NCBI GenBank assembly: GCA_030042815.1
Contig: JASHYY010000137.1
Location: 1 to 17,146 of the forward strand
DNA from: Thermoplasmata archaeon
GTDB taxonomy: Archaea; Thermoplasmatota; Thermoplasmata; Lutacidiplasmatales; UBA184
Reading direction: 5' to 3'
DNA: 17,146 nt
Part shown: one piece after another, positions 1 to 6,623 of the stretch
How positions within the stretch are numbered: the first letter of the stretch is position 1
Layout of the letters: each line of letters opens with the position of its first letter
Program-made: the position numbers and the translations under genes
The notes under the pieces: model-generated
Seen by the model: the letters and a program-made list of their open reading frames with translations, nothing else
The model's database searches: none
What the model was told of the DNA's origin: nothing

Positions 1-165
1 CGGCGAGATGAACGAGAGGAAGTAGAGGAAGATGAACGGCAGGAGGATCGGGGCGATCGCCACCGCCGGGTTCCGGCCGATCCAGCGCCAGCCGACGAGG
101 AGGAACGCGGGGAGCGCCCGCCCGCGCGTCGGGACCGTGGGGAGGGCTCCCGTGACGGTCGCCAT
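1..165 (-). CDS. ABC-2 type exporter permease, second subunit (N-terminal fragment, cut by window edge)
   Basis: Fifty-five codons read in from an ATG at 165, directly abutting the TAG stop (168-166) of the upstream permease with no intervening base. The visible N-terminus has a short polar leader of about 20 residues, then VGWRWIGRNPAVAIAPILLP running into a first hydrophobic segment (FIFLYFL). A short cytosolic leader, an amphipathic WxW-type stretch and then TM1 is the usual start of ABC-2 membrane subunits. A GGGGGT stretch just before the junction could serve as ribosome binding site, and stop-start coupling with the upstream gene is likely. With the two genes before it, it would form a heterodimeric exporter of one ATPase plus two different permeases. 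The rest lies outside the window, so substrate and full length cannot be judged. Confidence 0.75.
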   Translation of the reverse strand, partial: MATVTGALPTVPTRGRALPAFLLVGWRWIGRNPAVAIAPILLPFIFLYFLSFISP

Positions 166-930
166 CTAGACCCCCTGGACCGTGCGGCGGGCCCAGTAGA
201 TCGCGAACAGGAACACCGTGACGGCCTCGACCGCGAGCCCCCCGACGGCGAGCGCGACCTGGCCCCCCGAGAGCGCCGTCGCCCCGATCGCGTGCTGGAC
301 GAGGGCCGCCGCGGCGCTCGGCGGCATCAACAGGGCGACCGGGCGCAGCGCCTCGGGGAACTTGTCGAACGGGTAGAAGACCGGCGGCAGGACCCCGAAG
401 ATGTTGAAGAACAGGCTCGCGTAGGCCCAGATCGCGCGGTTGTCGCGGAAGAACGTCGAGAAGACGTAGCCGATCGAGGCGGCGAACAGCCACACGGTCG
501 CCGCGAGGACGACCAGGAGGGCCGTCACGGCGAGGCTCGGGTGGATCACCACGGCGGCGAGGACGCCGAGGATCGCGACGGGCGTGAGGTAGACGAGCAG
601 GATTCCCGCGGAGATCCCGAAGAAGTACGCCTCGGGCGAGAGCGGGCCGGCGAGGTAGAGGTCGTTCGCCTTGTGGTCGATGCGGATGTAGGCCGACTCG
701 TTCAGGACCCGCTGGCCCATCGCGAACATCGAGAACAGGATCGCGCCGAGGAGCGCGACCCCGATGAGCGCGGGGTCGAGGATCCAGACGAAGACGAGCA
801 GGACCCCCTGGACGACCATCGAGGTCGCCATCGCGAGGTTCTCGTGCGCCTGCACGAGGACCTCCGTCCAGAGGAACGCGGTGAGGCCGCGGAACGGGGT
901 GACGGTGGCCCCCGACGCCTCAGTCCTCAT
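166..930 (-). CDS. ABC-2 type transporter permease
   Basis: A 254-residue integral membrane protein with about six hydrophobic segments (roughly residues 35-50, 55-72, 102-127, 133-160, 166-184, 224-246), the normal size and topology of an ABC-2 permease. A polar loop after TM2 (QRVLNESAYIRIDHKAND, 73-90) and the segment FGVLPPVFYPFDKFPEALR (178-196) before the fifth/sixth TM match the ABC-2 pattern, in which a re-entrant region with P-x-x-F-P residues precedes the last helices. It starts at ATG 930 and overlaps the last 11 nt of the ATPase gene, so the two are translationally coupled. It pairs with that ATPase and the downstream second permease as an exporter of the daunorubicin/Nod/lipid-export class. 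The substrate cannot be inferred from sequence. Confidence 0.85.
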   Translation of the reverse strand: MRTEASGATVTPFRGLTAFLWTEVLVQAHENLAMATSMVVQGVLLVFVWILDPALIGVALLGAILFSMFAMGQRVLNESAYIRIDHKANDLYLAGPLSPEAYFFGISAGILLVYLTPVAILGVLAAVVIHPSLAVTALLVVLAATVWLFAASIGYVFSTFFRDNRAIWAYASLFFNIFGVLPPVFYPFDKFPEALRPVALLMPPSAAAALVQHAIGATALSGGQVALAVGGLAVEAVTVFLFAIYWARRTVQGV

Positions 931-1846
931 CGATCGACCGCCCGACCACGCGCAGGAACGCTTCCTCGAGGGTCACCGGACCGACCGTTGCCGTCAAACG
1001 GGACCGGACGGCCAGGTCCATGATCTCGCTCAGGCGCTCGGGCGCGACGATGACCGTCAGGTGCTCGCCGTCGGCGACGCACGAGCCGAAGGAACGGAAC
1101 CGCTCGACCGCGGCGGCCCCGCCCGGAAGGGAGACCTTGAGCGTGCCGCCGACCGACCGCTTGAGGTCGTCCGAGGTGCCGCTCACGAGCACCTCGCCCC
1201 GCTCGATGATGTACAGCCGGTCGCTGAGCGCCTCGGCCTCGTCCAGGTAGTGCGTGGTGAGCAGGATCGTCGAGCCGCGCCGGGTCAGGTTGCGCAGCGA
1301 CTCCCATACGTCCCTCCGCGCGAACGGGTCCATCCCGATCGACGGTTCGTCCAGGAAGAGCAGCGGGGCCTCCGTCGCGATCACGGTCGCCACCATCGTG
1401 CGCTGCCGCTGGCCGCCCGAGAGGGTGATCGCGAGGCGGTCGGCGAAGTCGAGCAGACCCATCCGCTCGAGCGACTCCTCGGTGCGAGCCTTCGCGGTCT
1501 CCCGCGGCAGCCCCCGGGCTCGCAGGTACGTGTAGACCTGCTCGCGCGGGGTGAGGTGGAAGAACGGCTTTCCCTCCTGAGGGACGACCGCGATGAACGG
1601 TCGCGCCCTCTCGGGGGTCTTCGCGACGTCAAAGCCGAAGACCTCGATCGACCCCGAGGTCGGCCGGAGGAGCGTGGAGGCGATCCGGAGGAACGTCGTC
1701 TTGCCCGCTCCGTTCCGCCCGAGGAGCGCGACCCGCTCGCCCCGGTGGACCTCCATCGAGACGCCGGCGAGCGCCTCGACCGGGGGCGACCCCTTGGTCG
1801 TGTAGACCTTGCGCAGTCGGTCGCTGCGCAGCGCCTCGCCGGTCAT
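920..1846 (-). CDS. ABC transporter ATP-binding protein (DrrA/CcmA-like, ABC-2 exporter)
   Basis: A 308-residue cytosolic ATPase with all nucleotide-binding motifs: Walker A GRNGAGKT (43-50), Q-loop Q90, signature LSGGQ (142-146), Walker B LLFLDEP (162-168) followed by SIGMDP, and the H-loop TTHYLDEAE with H199. The region after residue 235 is the short C-terminal extension typical of the DrrA/CcmA exporter class (about 300-330 aa). It energises the two permeases encoded immediately downstream. The ATG at 1846 is chosen because a TATA-like TTAAATA lies about 28 nt upstream (1871-1877), which places transcription start at or next to the start codon (leaderless mRNA). The gene is probably the first of a three-gene operon with its own promoter, 61 bp downstream of the flippase gene on the same strand. 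Confidence 0.93.
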   Translation of the reverse strand: MTGEALRSDRLRKVYTTKGSPPVEALAGVSMEVHRGERVALLGRNGAGKTTFLRIASTLLRPTSGSIEVFGFDVAKTPERARPFIAVVPQEGKPFFHLTPREQVYTYLRARGLPRETAKARTEESLERMGLLDFADRLAITLSGGQRQRTMVATVIATEAPLLFLDEPSIGMDPFARRDVWESLRNLTRRGSTILLTTHYLDEAEALSDRLYIIERGEVLVSGTSDDLKRSVGGTLKVSLPGGAAAVERFRSFGSCVADGEHLTVIVAPERLSEIMDLAVRSRLTATVGPVTLEEAFLRVVGRSIDED

Positions 1847-1869
1847 GGCTCGGCGCGAGCCGTCCGGCG

Positions 1870-1878
1870 CTATTTAAC
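1870..1878 (-). promoter_or_regulatory. TATA box of the ABC-2 exporter operon
   Basis: Minus-strand TTAAATA in an otherwise very GC-rich stretch, centred about 28 nt before the ATG at 1846. Archaeal TATA boxes sit about 26-28 nt from the transcription start, so the transcript would begin at or within a base or two of the ATG. No Shine-Dalgarno motif is seen, consistent with a leaderless message. Confidence 0.65.
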
Positions 1879-1907
1879 GAGCGACCGCCCGGCGAAGTCG
1901 GACCGCG

Positions 1908-3773
1908 TCACTCGGGGGGCCGCTTCGACTCGGGCGGCTCCGAATCGGACGAGAACGGCACGACCTCGGGCAACTCGCGCGTCCCCGTGAACGTCTCGGG
2001 CAGCTCGGTCGTCTGGAACCCTCGCGCGAGCGAAAGGTCGACCCGAGGCAGGTCGGGCGACGACTCGCGCCAGCAGAAGTTGCCGAGGCCCTCGTAGAGC
2101 CACGCCGGGAGGCCGATCGAGGCGCCGATCCGGCGCACGTCGGTCCGCGTCAGCTCCCCGACCGCCGCGAGGACGAAGAAGTAGACGCCGAAACCCACGA
2201 AGACGGCGGTCAGCAGCTCGTACCAGGTGCTGACCGGGAAGGCGAGGTGCTCCATCCACCAGACGGGCGACGACGAACCGGCGGTCCGCCCGATCGGAAA
2301 CGGGCGGACGTGGTTGAGCAGCCAGAGGGCGGTGAACGAACCGGCCGCGCTCAGCGTGATGCCGACGATCGGTCGCGGCTGGATGTGGACGCGGATCAGC
2401 GACTCCATGAAGTAGGTGTTCAGCACCAGCGCCGCGATCGACGACAGGAGGACCGCGACGGAGGCGGCGACGAGGCCGGGGTCGAGGTTCATCGGTACGA
2501 TCGACCAGAAGATCGGAAAGACCCCGTGCTGGGGCAGAAGGATCGCCATCGCGACGAGAAGCACGGCGACCTGCGTGCTGGTGATGTAGAGCTCGAGCCG
2601 CTGGCGGCCGATCGCGTTGATGCTCGACTGGATGATCTGGCTGAGCGCGAGCGGGAGGGCGCCGATGACGAGAATCGCGAGCGGCAGCGCCCCGGGGCTG
2701 GCGTAGAGCCGATTCTGGAAGACGTTGAGGAAGTTGTACCGGTAGGTCACGAGGGCGACGACGCCCGGAACGAGCAGCATCGCCGAGTACCGTAACGCCT
2801 GCCAGGTGCTCCGACGGACCGCCTCGAACTCCCGCTGCTTGTGGAGTCCCGCGAGGTACGGGAAGAGCGGGGTCGTGACCGCCGCCGGTAACGAGAGCAC
2901 GAGAATCCGCCAGCCGTTCGCGGCGAGGTAGATCGACAGCTGGGCCGCCCCGAGGGTCACGACAAGGAACGGCGTCAGGTTCGTGACGACGTAGTTGATG
3001 AACAGGCTGCCCATGAGCGGCCAGGAGAACCGGAACATCCCGACCGCCTCCTTCCAGTGGAACCGGCTCAGCTGCGGGAGGAGCGCGGGGAGACTGAAGA
3101 TCGTGGAGGCGCTCGCGCCGACCACGTAGGCGATGGCGATCGACTCGATCGAGTGCGAGTAGTACGAGACGTAGATCAGCACCGGCAGCCGCGCCAGCGC
3201 CTCGACCAGAGAGGGGTACTGCGCCTTCAGCGAATTGCCGAGTCCGATGTACAGGTTGTTGTAGAGCCCCGAGAACGACCAGAGGATCGGGAGCGTCAGG
3301 AACAGGCCGAGGTCGAGCCACTGGTCCGACCCGTGCACGATCGACGAGCCTCCGATCGCGAGCGGCGCGATGACGAACAGGACCACGACGGCGGCGAGGT
3401 CCATCGCCATGCCGACCACGAGGTAGGTGGTCGTGTTGTCCCGGGGCGACTTCCCGCGCGCGAGGAAGTAGGTGTAGGCGGTGCCGAGGCGGAGGTCGGC
3501 GAGGCCGTTGATGGACGAGCCGATCAGGAGGAACAGCTGCGCGGTGCCGATCAGGGCCTGGCCGGCAGGGGTGATGCCGATGTGCTTCGCGAGGAAGATG
3601 CTCCCGATGAGACCGATCAGCTGGACCGCGAGGCTCGCGGCAAAGACGGCCCCCGAGCTCAGGGTCAGCGAGTGGGCGAGTCGAGGGACCGGCGCCGGAG
3701 CGACGGGCGCCGAGGGTTCGGGGGGCGAAACGTCCACGGATAACCGGTCGGGGCATGTGGGCCCCGAATTCAT
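1908..3773 (-). CDS. Polysaccharide/lipid-linked oligosaccharide flippase-like membrane protein (MATE/Wzx-type)
   Basis: About 621 residues with some 14 hydrophobic helices. It opens with LTLSSGAVFAASLAVQLIG and then RxGxxPAGQALIGTAQLF-like text, the TM1/TM2 pattern of Wzx/RfbX flippases in the MOP superfamily. The central GALPLALSQIIQSSINAIGR segment resembles the second-half repeat of these proteins. The last ~80 residues are a hydrophilic, Pro/Glu-rich cytosolic tail with no recognised domain. It probably flips a polyprenyl-linked glycan across the membrane, but no glycosyltransferases lie nearby, so the substrate is unknown. The first ATG (3773) lies inside a TATA-like TATATG. If that box is the promoter, the in-frame GTG at 3737 (12 residues shorter, VDVSPPEPS) is the better start. 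The N-terminal 30 residues are Pro/Ala-rich and carry no fold, so either start is compatible. Confidence 0.8.
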   Translation of the reverse strand: MNSGPTCPDRLSVDVSPPEPSAPVAPAPVPRLAHSLTLSSGAVFAASLAVQLIGLIGSIFLAKHIGITPAGQALIGTAQLFLLIGSSINGLADLRLGTAYTYFLARGKSPRDNTTTYLVVGMAMDLAAVVVLFVIAPLAIGGSSIVHGSDQWLDLGLFLTLPILWSFSGLYNNLYIGLGNSLKAQYPSLVEALARLPVLIYVSYYSHSIESIAIAYVVGASASTIFSLPALLPQLSRFHWKEAVGMFRFSWPLMGSLFINYVVTNLTPFLVVTLGAAQLSIYLAANGWRILVLSLPAAVTTPLFPYLAGLHKQREFEAVRRSTWQALRYSAMLLVPGVVALVTYRYNFLNVFQNRLYASPGALPLAILVIGALPLALSQIIQSSINAIGRQRLELYITSTQVAVLLVAMAILLPQHGVFPIFWSIVPMNLDPGLVAASVAVLLSSIAALVLNTYFMESLIRVHIQPRPIVGITLSAAGSFTALWLLNHVRPFPIGRTAGSSSPVWWMEHLAFPVSTWYELLTAVFVGFGVYFFVLAAVGELTRTDVRRIGASIGLPAWLYEGLGNFCWRESSPDLPRVDLSLARGFQTTELPETFTGTRELPEVVPFSSDSEPPESKRPPE

Positions 3774-3779
3774 ATACCC
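3771..3779 (-). promoter_or_regulatory. Putative TATA box of the flippase gene
   Basis: Minus-strand GGTATATGA lies in the 33-bp gap after the VOC gene stop and overlaps the first possible ATG of the flippase. Transcription start would be expected around 3747, ten bases before the in-frame GTG at 3737. The box is supported only by its composition and position. Confidence 0.45.
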
Positions 3780-3806
3780 TGACGGTGGACAGCGGCCGCC
3801 GGGACG

Positions 3807-4211
3807 CTACGTGCCGAATCGGGACGTCGGGGGCACCCCCTCGGACCCGGTCTCGTAGAGTTCGACCCAGACTCCGTCCGGGTCCGAGAGGAACACCAAG
3901 CGCTCGGCCCCCTCGGCGAACGCGGGGATCCGGACCCGGCCGCCCAACGCGACGAGCCGCTCCACCGTGGCGTCGAGGTCGCTCACGCGAAATCCGAGAT
4001 GGTCGAGCTCGTCGCCCTCGCGGTAGGGCGCGTCGCCCGGGTAGAAGTTCAGCTCGAGGACCGTACCGGTCGACGGGTCCCGGAGCTCCTGCCAGGTCCC
4101 CCCGGCGGCCATGCGCCCGGTCGGACCGAGCCGGAGCCCAAGCCCTTCGGTGTAGAATCGAACGGATCGGGCGAGGTCCCGGACCCGGATCCCCGTGTAT
4201 TCGAGCGGCAT
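3807..4211 (-). CDS. VOC superfamily (glyoxalase I / fosfomycin-resistance fold) protein
   Basis: About 134 residues from ATG 4211 with two βαβββ modules: residues 3-58 (YTGIRVRDLARSVRFYTEGLGL) and 69-124 (LDHLGFRVSDLDATVERLVALGG). Likely metal ligands are E53 in VLELNFY, H71 in LDHLGF and E118 in WVELYE. The position that usually holds the first His/Gln ligand is Y5, so one canonical ligand is replaced. This could alter metal binding or mean non-glyoxalase chemistry. The family includes glyoxalase I, dioxygenases and antibiotic-modifying or -binding proteins; the exact reaction is not determinable. An in-frame GTG at 4262 would add 17 residues (GPSQGSSGSPGTTRD) that lie outside the fold, so ATG 4211 is preferred. 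The gene diverges from marR and its promoter probably shares the AT-rich operator region at 4291-4330. Confidence 0.85.
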   Translation of the reverse strand: MPLEYTGIRVRDLARSVRFYTEGLGLRLGPTGRMAAGGTWQELRDPSTGTVLELNFYPGDAPYREGDELDHLGFRVSDLDATVERLVALGGRVRIPAFAEGAERLVFLSDPDGVWVELYETGSEGVPPTSRFGT

Positions 4212-4294
4212 CGTGTCTCGGGTCGTACCCGGGGACCCCGATGAGCCTTGCGATGGACCCACGGGGGGCGTGCGATGCCGCGACGGGCCATTGG

Positions 4295-4325
4295 TTAGAC
4301 TTATCTAATCATTAAGTTAGCTTAA
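4295..4325 (+). promoter_or_regulatory. Tandem inverted-repeat operator and promoter of the marR-efflux operon
   Basis: Two 14-bp inverted repeats of identical layout: TTAGA-CTTA-TCTAA at 4295-4308 and TTAAG-TTAG-CTTAA at 4312-4325, each with perfect 5-bp arms and a 4-bp spacer, centres 17 bp apart. The first contains the only plausible TATA-like element (CTTATCTAA, centre about 27 nt before ATG 4331). The second covers the stretch between the TATA and the start codon. A repressor dimer on each site would block TBP/TFB and RNA polymerase. MarR proteins usually bind such palindromes in their own promoters, so autorepression is the natural reading. The site could also control the divergent VOC gene. 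Confidence 0.7.
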
Positions 4326-4330
4326 CCATT

Positions 4331-4810
4331 ATGACTCCCGCACGGGTGCGGCCGACGGACGCGGACGTTTGGCCGGTCCTCCGCGACACGCTCTCGGAGA
4401 TGCGGCTACTCGGAGCCCACTTCCTCCGCGAGTATCGCCTGACGGTCGGCCAGGCGATGACGCTCCACCGCATTCGCGACTCGCGGGGGCTGCGCCTCTC
4501 GGCGCTCGCCGAGGGGCTCGGGATCTCCCGGCCGGCGGCGAGCGCCCTGGTCTCCTCCCTGGAATCCCAGGGTTGGGCGAAGCGGGACCGGACTCCGGGC
4601 GACCGCCGGGGCGTGGTCGTACGGCTCACCCCGAGGGCCGACCGACTCCTGCACCGCTTCGACCGGGAATTCGAGTCGATCGTTCGGTCCGCGACCGGCC
4701 CGCTCCCGCGCGAGCTAAGGGAGCCGACGGTGCGGACGCTCAATGCCCTGAGGAACGAGATGGAACGACGGCGCGGCGGAGCCCACGTCGCACGGGAGAA
4801 GGTCCCGTGA
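4331..4810 (+). CDS. MarR-family transcriptional repressor
   Basis: A 159-residue winged-helix protein: N-terminal helices (10-38), HTH LRLSALAEGLGISRPAASAL (about 54-73) with recognition helix around RPAASALVSSLE, and a wing with the family signature DRTPGDRRGVVVRLTPRA (86-103, the D-x-R-x-x-x-L/V pattern). A long C-terminal dimerisation helix follows. ATG 4331 is about 27 nt from the TATA-like element, so the message is probably leaderless. The stop overlaps the GTG start of the efflux pump (GTGA), so the repressor and pump are cotranscribed. The usual logic is that a small toxic ligand releases the repressor and induces the pump. The ligand is unknown. Confidence 0.92.
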   Translation: MTPARVRPTDADVWPVLRDTLSEMRLLGAHFLREYRLTVGQAMTLHRIRDSRGLRLSALAEGLGISRPAASALVSSLESQGWAKRDRTPGDRRGVVVRLTPRADRLLHRFDREFESIVRSATGPLPRELREPTVRTLNALRNEMERRRGGAHVAREKVP

Positions 4811-6339
4811 CCGAAGGCGCCCCGGTGACCCCCGCCGTCACGAACGGAACGAACGGCGAGAACGGCACGTTCGACTCGGCCTACGCGACGCGCGTGATGC
4901 TGATACTCGCCGGTCTCGTGACGCTCGTCCTGTACATCGAGGGGATGCTCACCCCCTCGCTCCCGACGATCGCTCGGGACTTCTCGGTCAGTTCGGGCCA
5001 GGCGAGCCTGATCCTGTCGTCCTACATCATCACGGGGGTCGCGCTGAGCCCGGTCGTCGGCAAGCTCGGCGACATCTACGGCAAGAAGCGGATGCTCGGG
5101 ATCGTGCTGATCGTCTACGCGGTCTGCGTGTCGGTCACCGGTTTCTCCCCGACGTTCGAGTTCATGGTCGTGGCGCGGGCGTTCCAGGGGATCGGCCTCA
5201 CGATCTTCCCGCTCGGGATGAGCCTCGTGCGGGAGGAGTTCCCCCGGTCGCTGGTCCCGCGGGCCCAGGGCTTCCTGAGCGCGATGTTCGGCGCAGGGTT
5301 CGCGATCAGCCTGCCGATCGGTGCGTGGGTCTCGGACAACTACGGCTGGAGGGTCACGTACCACTCCGCGATCCCGTTCGTCGTGGTCCTCGCGGTGCTC
5401 GTCTTCCTCTTCGTGCGGGAGTCGAAGTACCGCCGACCGGAGGCCCGGGTCGACTACGTCGGCGCGACCGTTCTCGGCACCTCCCTGGCCCTCATCGTCC
5501 TCGCGCTCTCGGAAGGGCCGACCTGGGGCTGGCTCGCCGCGTCGACCCTCGGCCTGTTCGCGGTCGGCGCCGTCCTCCTCGTCCCCCTCGCGCTCTACGA
5601 ACAGCGATACCAGCGGTCCCGGGGCGAGGCGATCCTGAACTTCCGACTTCTCCGCGAGCGCAACGTGATGGTCACGAACCTCGTCGGGGCGGTCGTCGGG
5701 TTCGGCATGTATCTCGCGCTGCTCTCCATGGTCTTCCTGTTCACGACCCCGACGGCGGCGGGTGGCTATGGCCAGAGCATCCTCGGCGCCGGTCTTTCGC
5801 TCGTGCCGCTCGCGGTGGGAATGCTGATCTTCGCCGCGGTCGCCGGCGTGTTCGTCTCGAGGGTCGGCACCCGCCCGATGACCGTGATCGGCGCCACGGT
5901 CACCGCGGTCGCATTCCTCCTCGCCGTCCCGGCCCAGTCGCTCACCTCCCTGCTCGCCGTCGAGTTCCTCGTCGGCGCCGGGATCGGGGTCACGAACGCC
6001 GGGATGATCAACCTCCTGGTGCTGACGGTCGACCCCCGCGACATGGGGCTCGCCACCTCGATGTCGTCCGTCTTCCGCAACGTGGGGAGCGCGATCGGGG
6101 CCCCCCTCTCGGGGTCGCTCCTGGCGACGTTCACGGTGACCGTCTTCGGATACCACTTCCCGTCGCACGTCGCGTTCGAGTGGTCGTTCGCGGTCGCCGC
6201 CATCGCCTGCGCGCTCGGGGCCGTGTTCATCCTGTTCGGACGGGAGGTCCTTGGGCGACGGGCGGTCGTCGCGCCCGAGCCGATCGCCGCGCCCACGGAG
6301 ACCGCGGGCGTTCTCGCCGACGAGCGTCCGCTCACCTGA
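4807..6339 (+). CDS. MFS multidrug efflux transporter (DHA2/EmrB-QacA type, ~14 TM)
   Basis: A 510-residue transporter from GTG 4807, which overlaps the marR stop as GTGA. GGAG at 4795-4798 is spaced 8 nt as ribosome binding site. Residues 1-25 are a polar Asn/Gly-rich cytosolic leader. Hydrophobic helices follow from about residue 28, roughly 14 in all. Motif A reads GKLGDIYGKKRM (85-96), and a motif-C-like segment GFAISLPIGAWVSDNYGWR ends the fifth helix and loop, as in proton-driven drug antiporters. LYIEGMLTPSLPTIARDF (42-59) is the conserved TM1/loop text of DHA2 exporters. The stretch after about residue 480 is a Pro/Ala-rich cytosolic tail. The role is proton-coupled export of drugs or metabolites, controlled by the overlapping MarR gene. 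The substrate is not predictable. Confidence 0.9.
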   Translation: MTEGAPVTPAVTNGTNGENGTFDSAYATRVMLILAGLVTLVLYIEGMLTPSLPTIARDFSVSSGQASLILSSYIITGVALSPVVGKLGDIYGKKRMLGIVLIVYAVCVSVTGFSPTFEFMVVARAFQGIGLTIFPLGMSLVREEFPRSLVPRAQGFLSAMFGAGFAISLPIGAWVSDNYGWRVTYHSAIPFVVVLAVLVFLFVRESKYRRPEARVDYVGATVLGTSLALIVLALSEGPTWGWLAASTLGLFAVGAVLLVPLALYEQRYQRSRGEAILNFRLLRERNVMVTNLVGAVVGFGMYLALLSMVFLFTTPTAAGGYGQSILGAGLSLVPLAVGMLIFAAVAGVFVSRVGTRPMTVIGATVTAVAFLLAVPAQSLTSLLAVEFLVGAGIGVTNAGMINLLVLTVDPRDMGLATSMSSVFRNVGSAIGAPLSGSLLATFTVTVFGYHFPSHVAFEWSFAVAAIACALGAVFILFGREVLGRRAVVAPEPIAAPTETAGVLADERPLT

Positions 6340-6426
6340 TCCGGTTCGCTCGCCCGGCGGCCGTGGACGTCTCCCGGCACGGCCGGCACACCGCGGCCCG
6401 GCCCGCACCGTCGGGAGGAGGAGGGA

Positions 6427-6588
6427 TGGGAGCACGGGGATTTGAACCCCGATATGCGGGTCTCTCCGCGCGCTCCAGTCACTCGTCACGGGGGCGCGGG
6501 GGCGCCCCTCCGCAGACCCTAATCCCAGGGAGGCCGGTCGGCCTCCCTGACTGGAGCCCGCTGGTCTGCCAGATTAGCCTATGCTCCC
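6427..6588 (-). tRNA. trnW: tRNA-Trp (anticodon CCA) with 89-nt intron at position 37/38
   Basis: Minus strand. Exon 1 is 6588-6551 (38 nt), the intron 6550-6462 (89 nt), exon 2 6461-6427 (35 nt). The acceptor stem GGGAGCA/TGCTCCC pairs perfectly, the discriminator is A73, and CCA is not encoded. The anticodon stem GCGGG/CCCGC and the T-arm CGGGG-TTCAAAT-CCCCG are perfect; the variable loop is 4 nt. The D arm has A14, R15, G18G19 and A21, but its stem has a C12·A23 mismatch and a U13·G22 wobble. The spliced anticodon loop is CTCCAGA with anticodon CCA. Splice sites fit a bulge-helix-bulge: 4-bp helix CTCC/GGAG flanked by 3-nt bulges AG^T and AG^A, with the anticodon stem as one outer helix; no second outer helix is seen. 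Trp is the archaeal tRNA most often interrupted here. Confidence 0.93.
6462..6550 (-). other. Intron of tRNA-Trp with two strong hairpins
   Basis: The 89-nt intron contains a perfect 10-bp hairpin, CAGGGAGGCC / GGCCTCCCTG with a GACC loop (6549-6526), and a 7-bp hairpin, GGGGCGC / GCGCCCC with a CCCC loop (6508-6491). No convincing box C (RUGAUGA) or box D (CUGA) is present; GTGACGA at about 6490-6484 is the nearest approach to box C. It therefore does not look like the C/D-box guide introns known from tRNA-Trp of haloarchaea and other euryarchaea. TGACTGGAG near its 3' end can pair perfectly over 9 bp with the anticodon loop plus the first intron bases. Confidence 0.85.
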
Positions 6589-6613
6589 TCCGGTCGCCCC
6601 CGGGACGCTCGAG

Positions 6614-6623
6614 AAAGATATCC
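6614..6623 (-). promoter_or_regulatory. Putative TATA box of tRNA-Trp
   Basis: Minus-strand GGATATCTTT is the only AT-rich element upstream of the tRNA. It is centred about 31 nt before the mature 5' end, which would give a 5' leader of about 4 nt. Assignment rests on position and composition. Confidence 0.5.

Noticed and set aside
4312..6489. Very long antisense open frame (725 codons) opposite marR and the MFS pump; similar ones at 292-1023, 1870-3756, 9452-11485, 11587-13392 and 14707-16572
   Set aside because: They are low-complexity Arg/Glu/Asp/Gly/Pro-rich translations produced by the strong GC bias at third codon positions. They show no domain motifs and lie fully opposite clear genes.
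6484..6490. GTGACGA in the tRNA intron as a box C of a C/D RNA
   Set aside because: It differs from RUGAUGA at a key base, and no CUGA box D or C'/D' pair is found at suitable distance.
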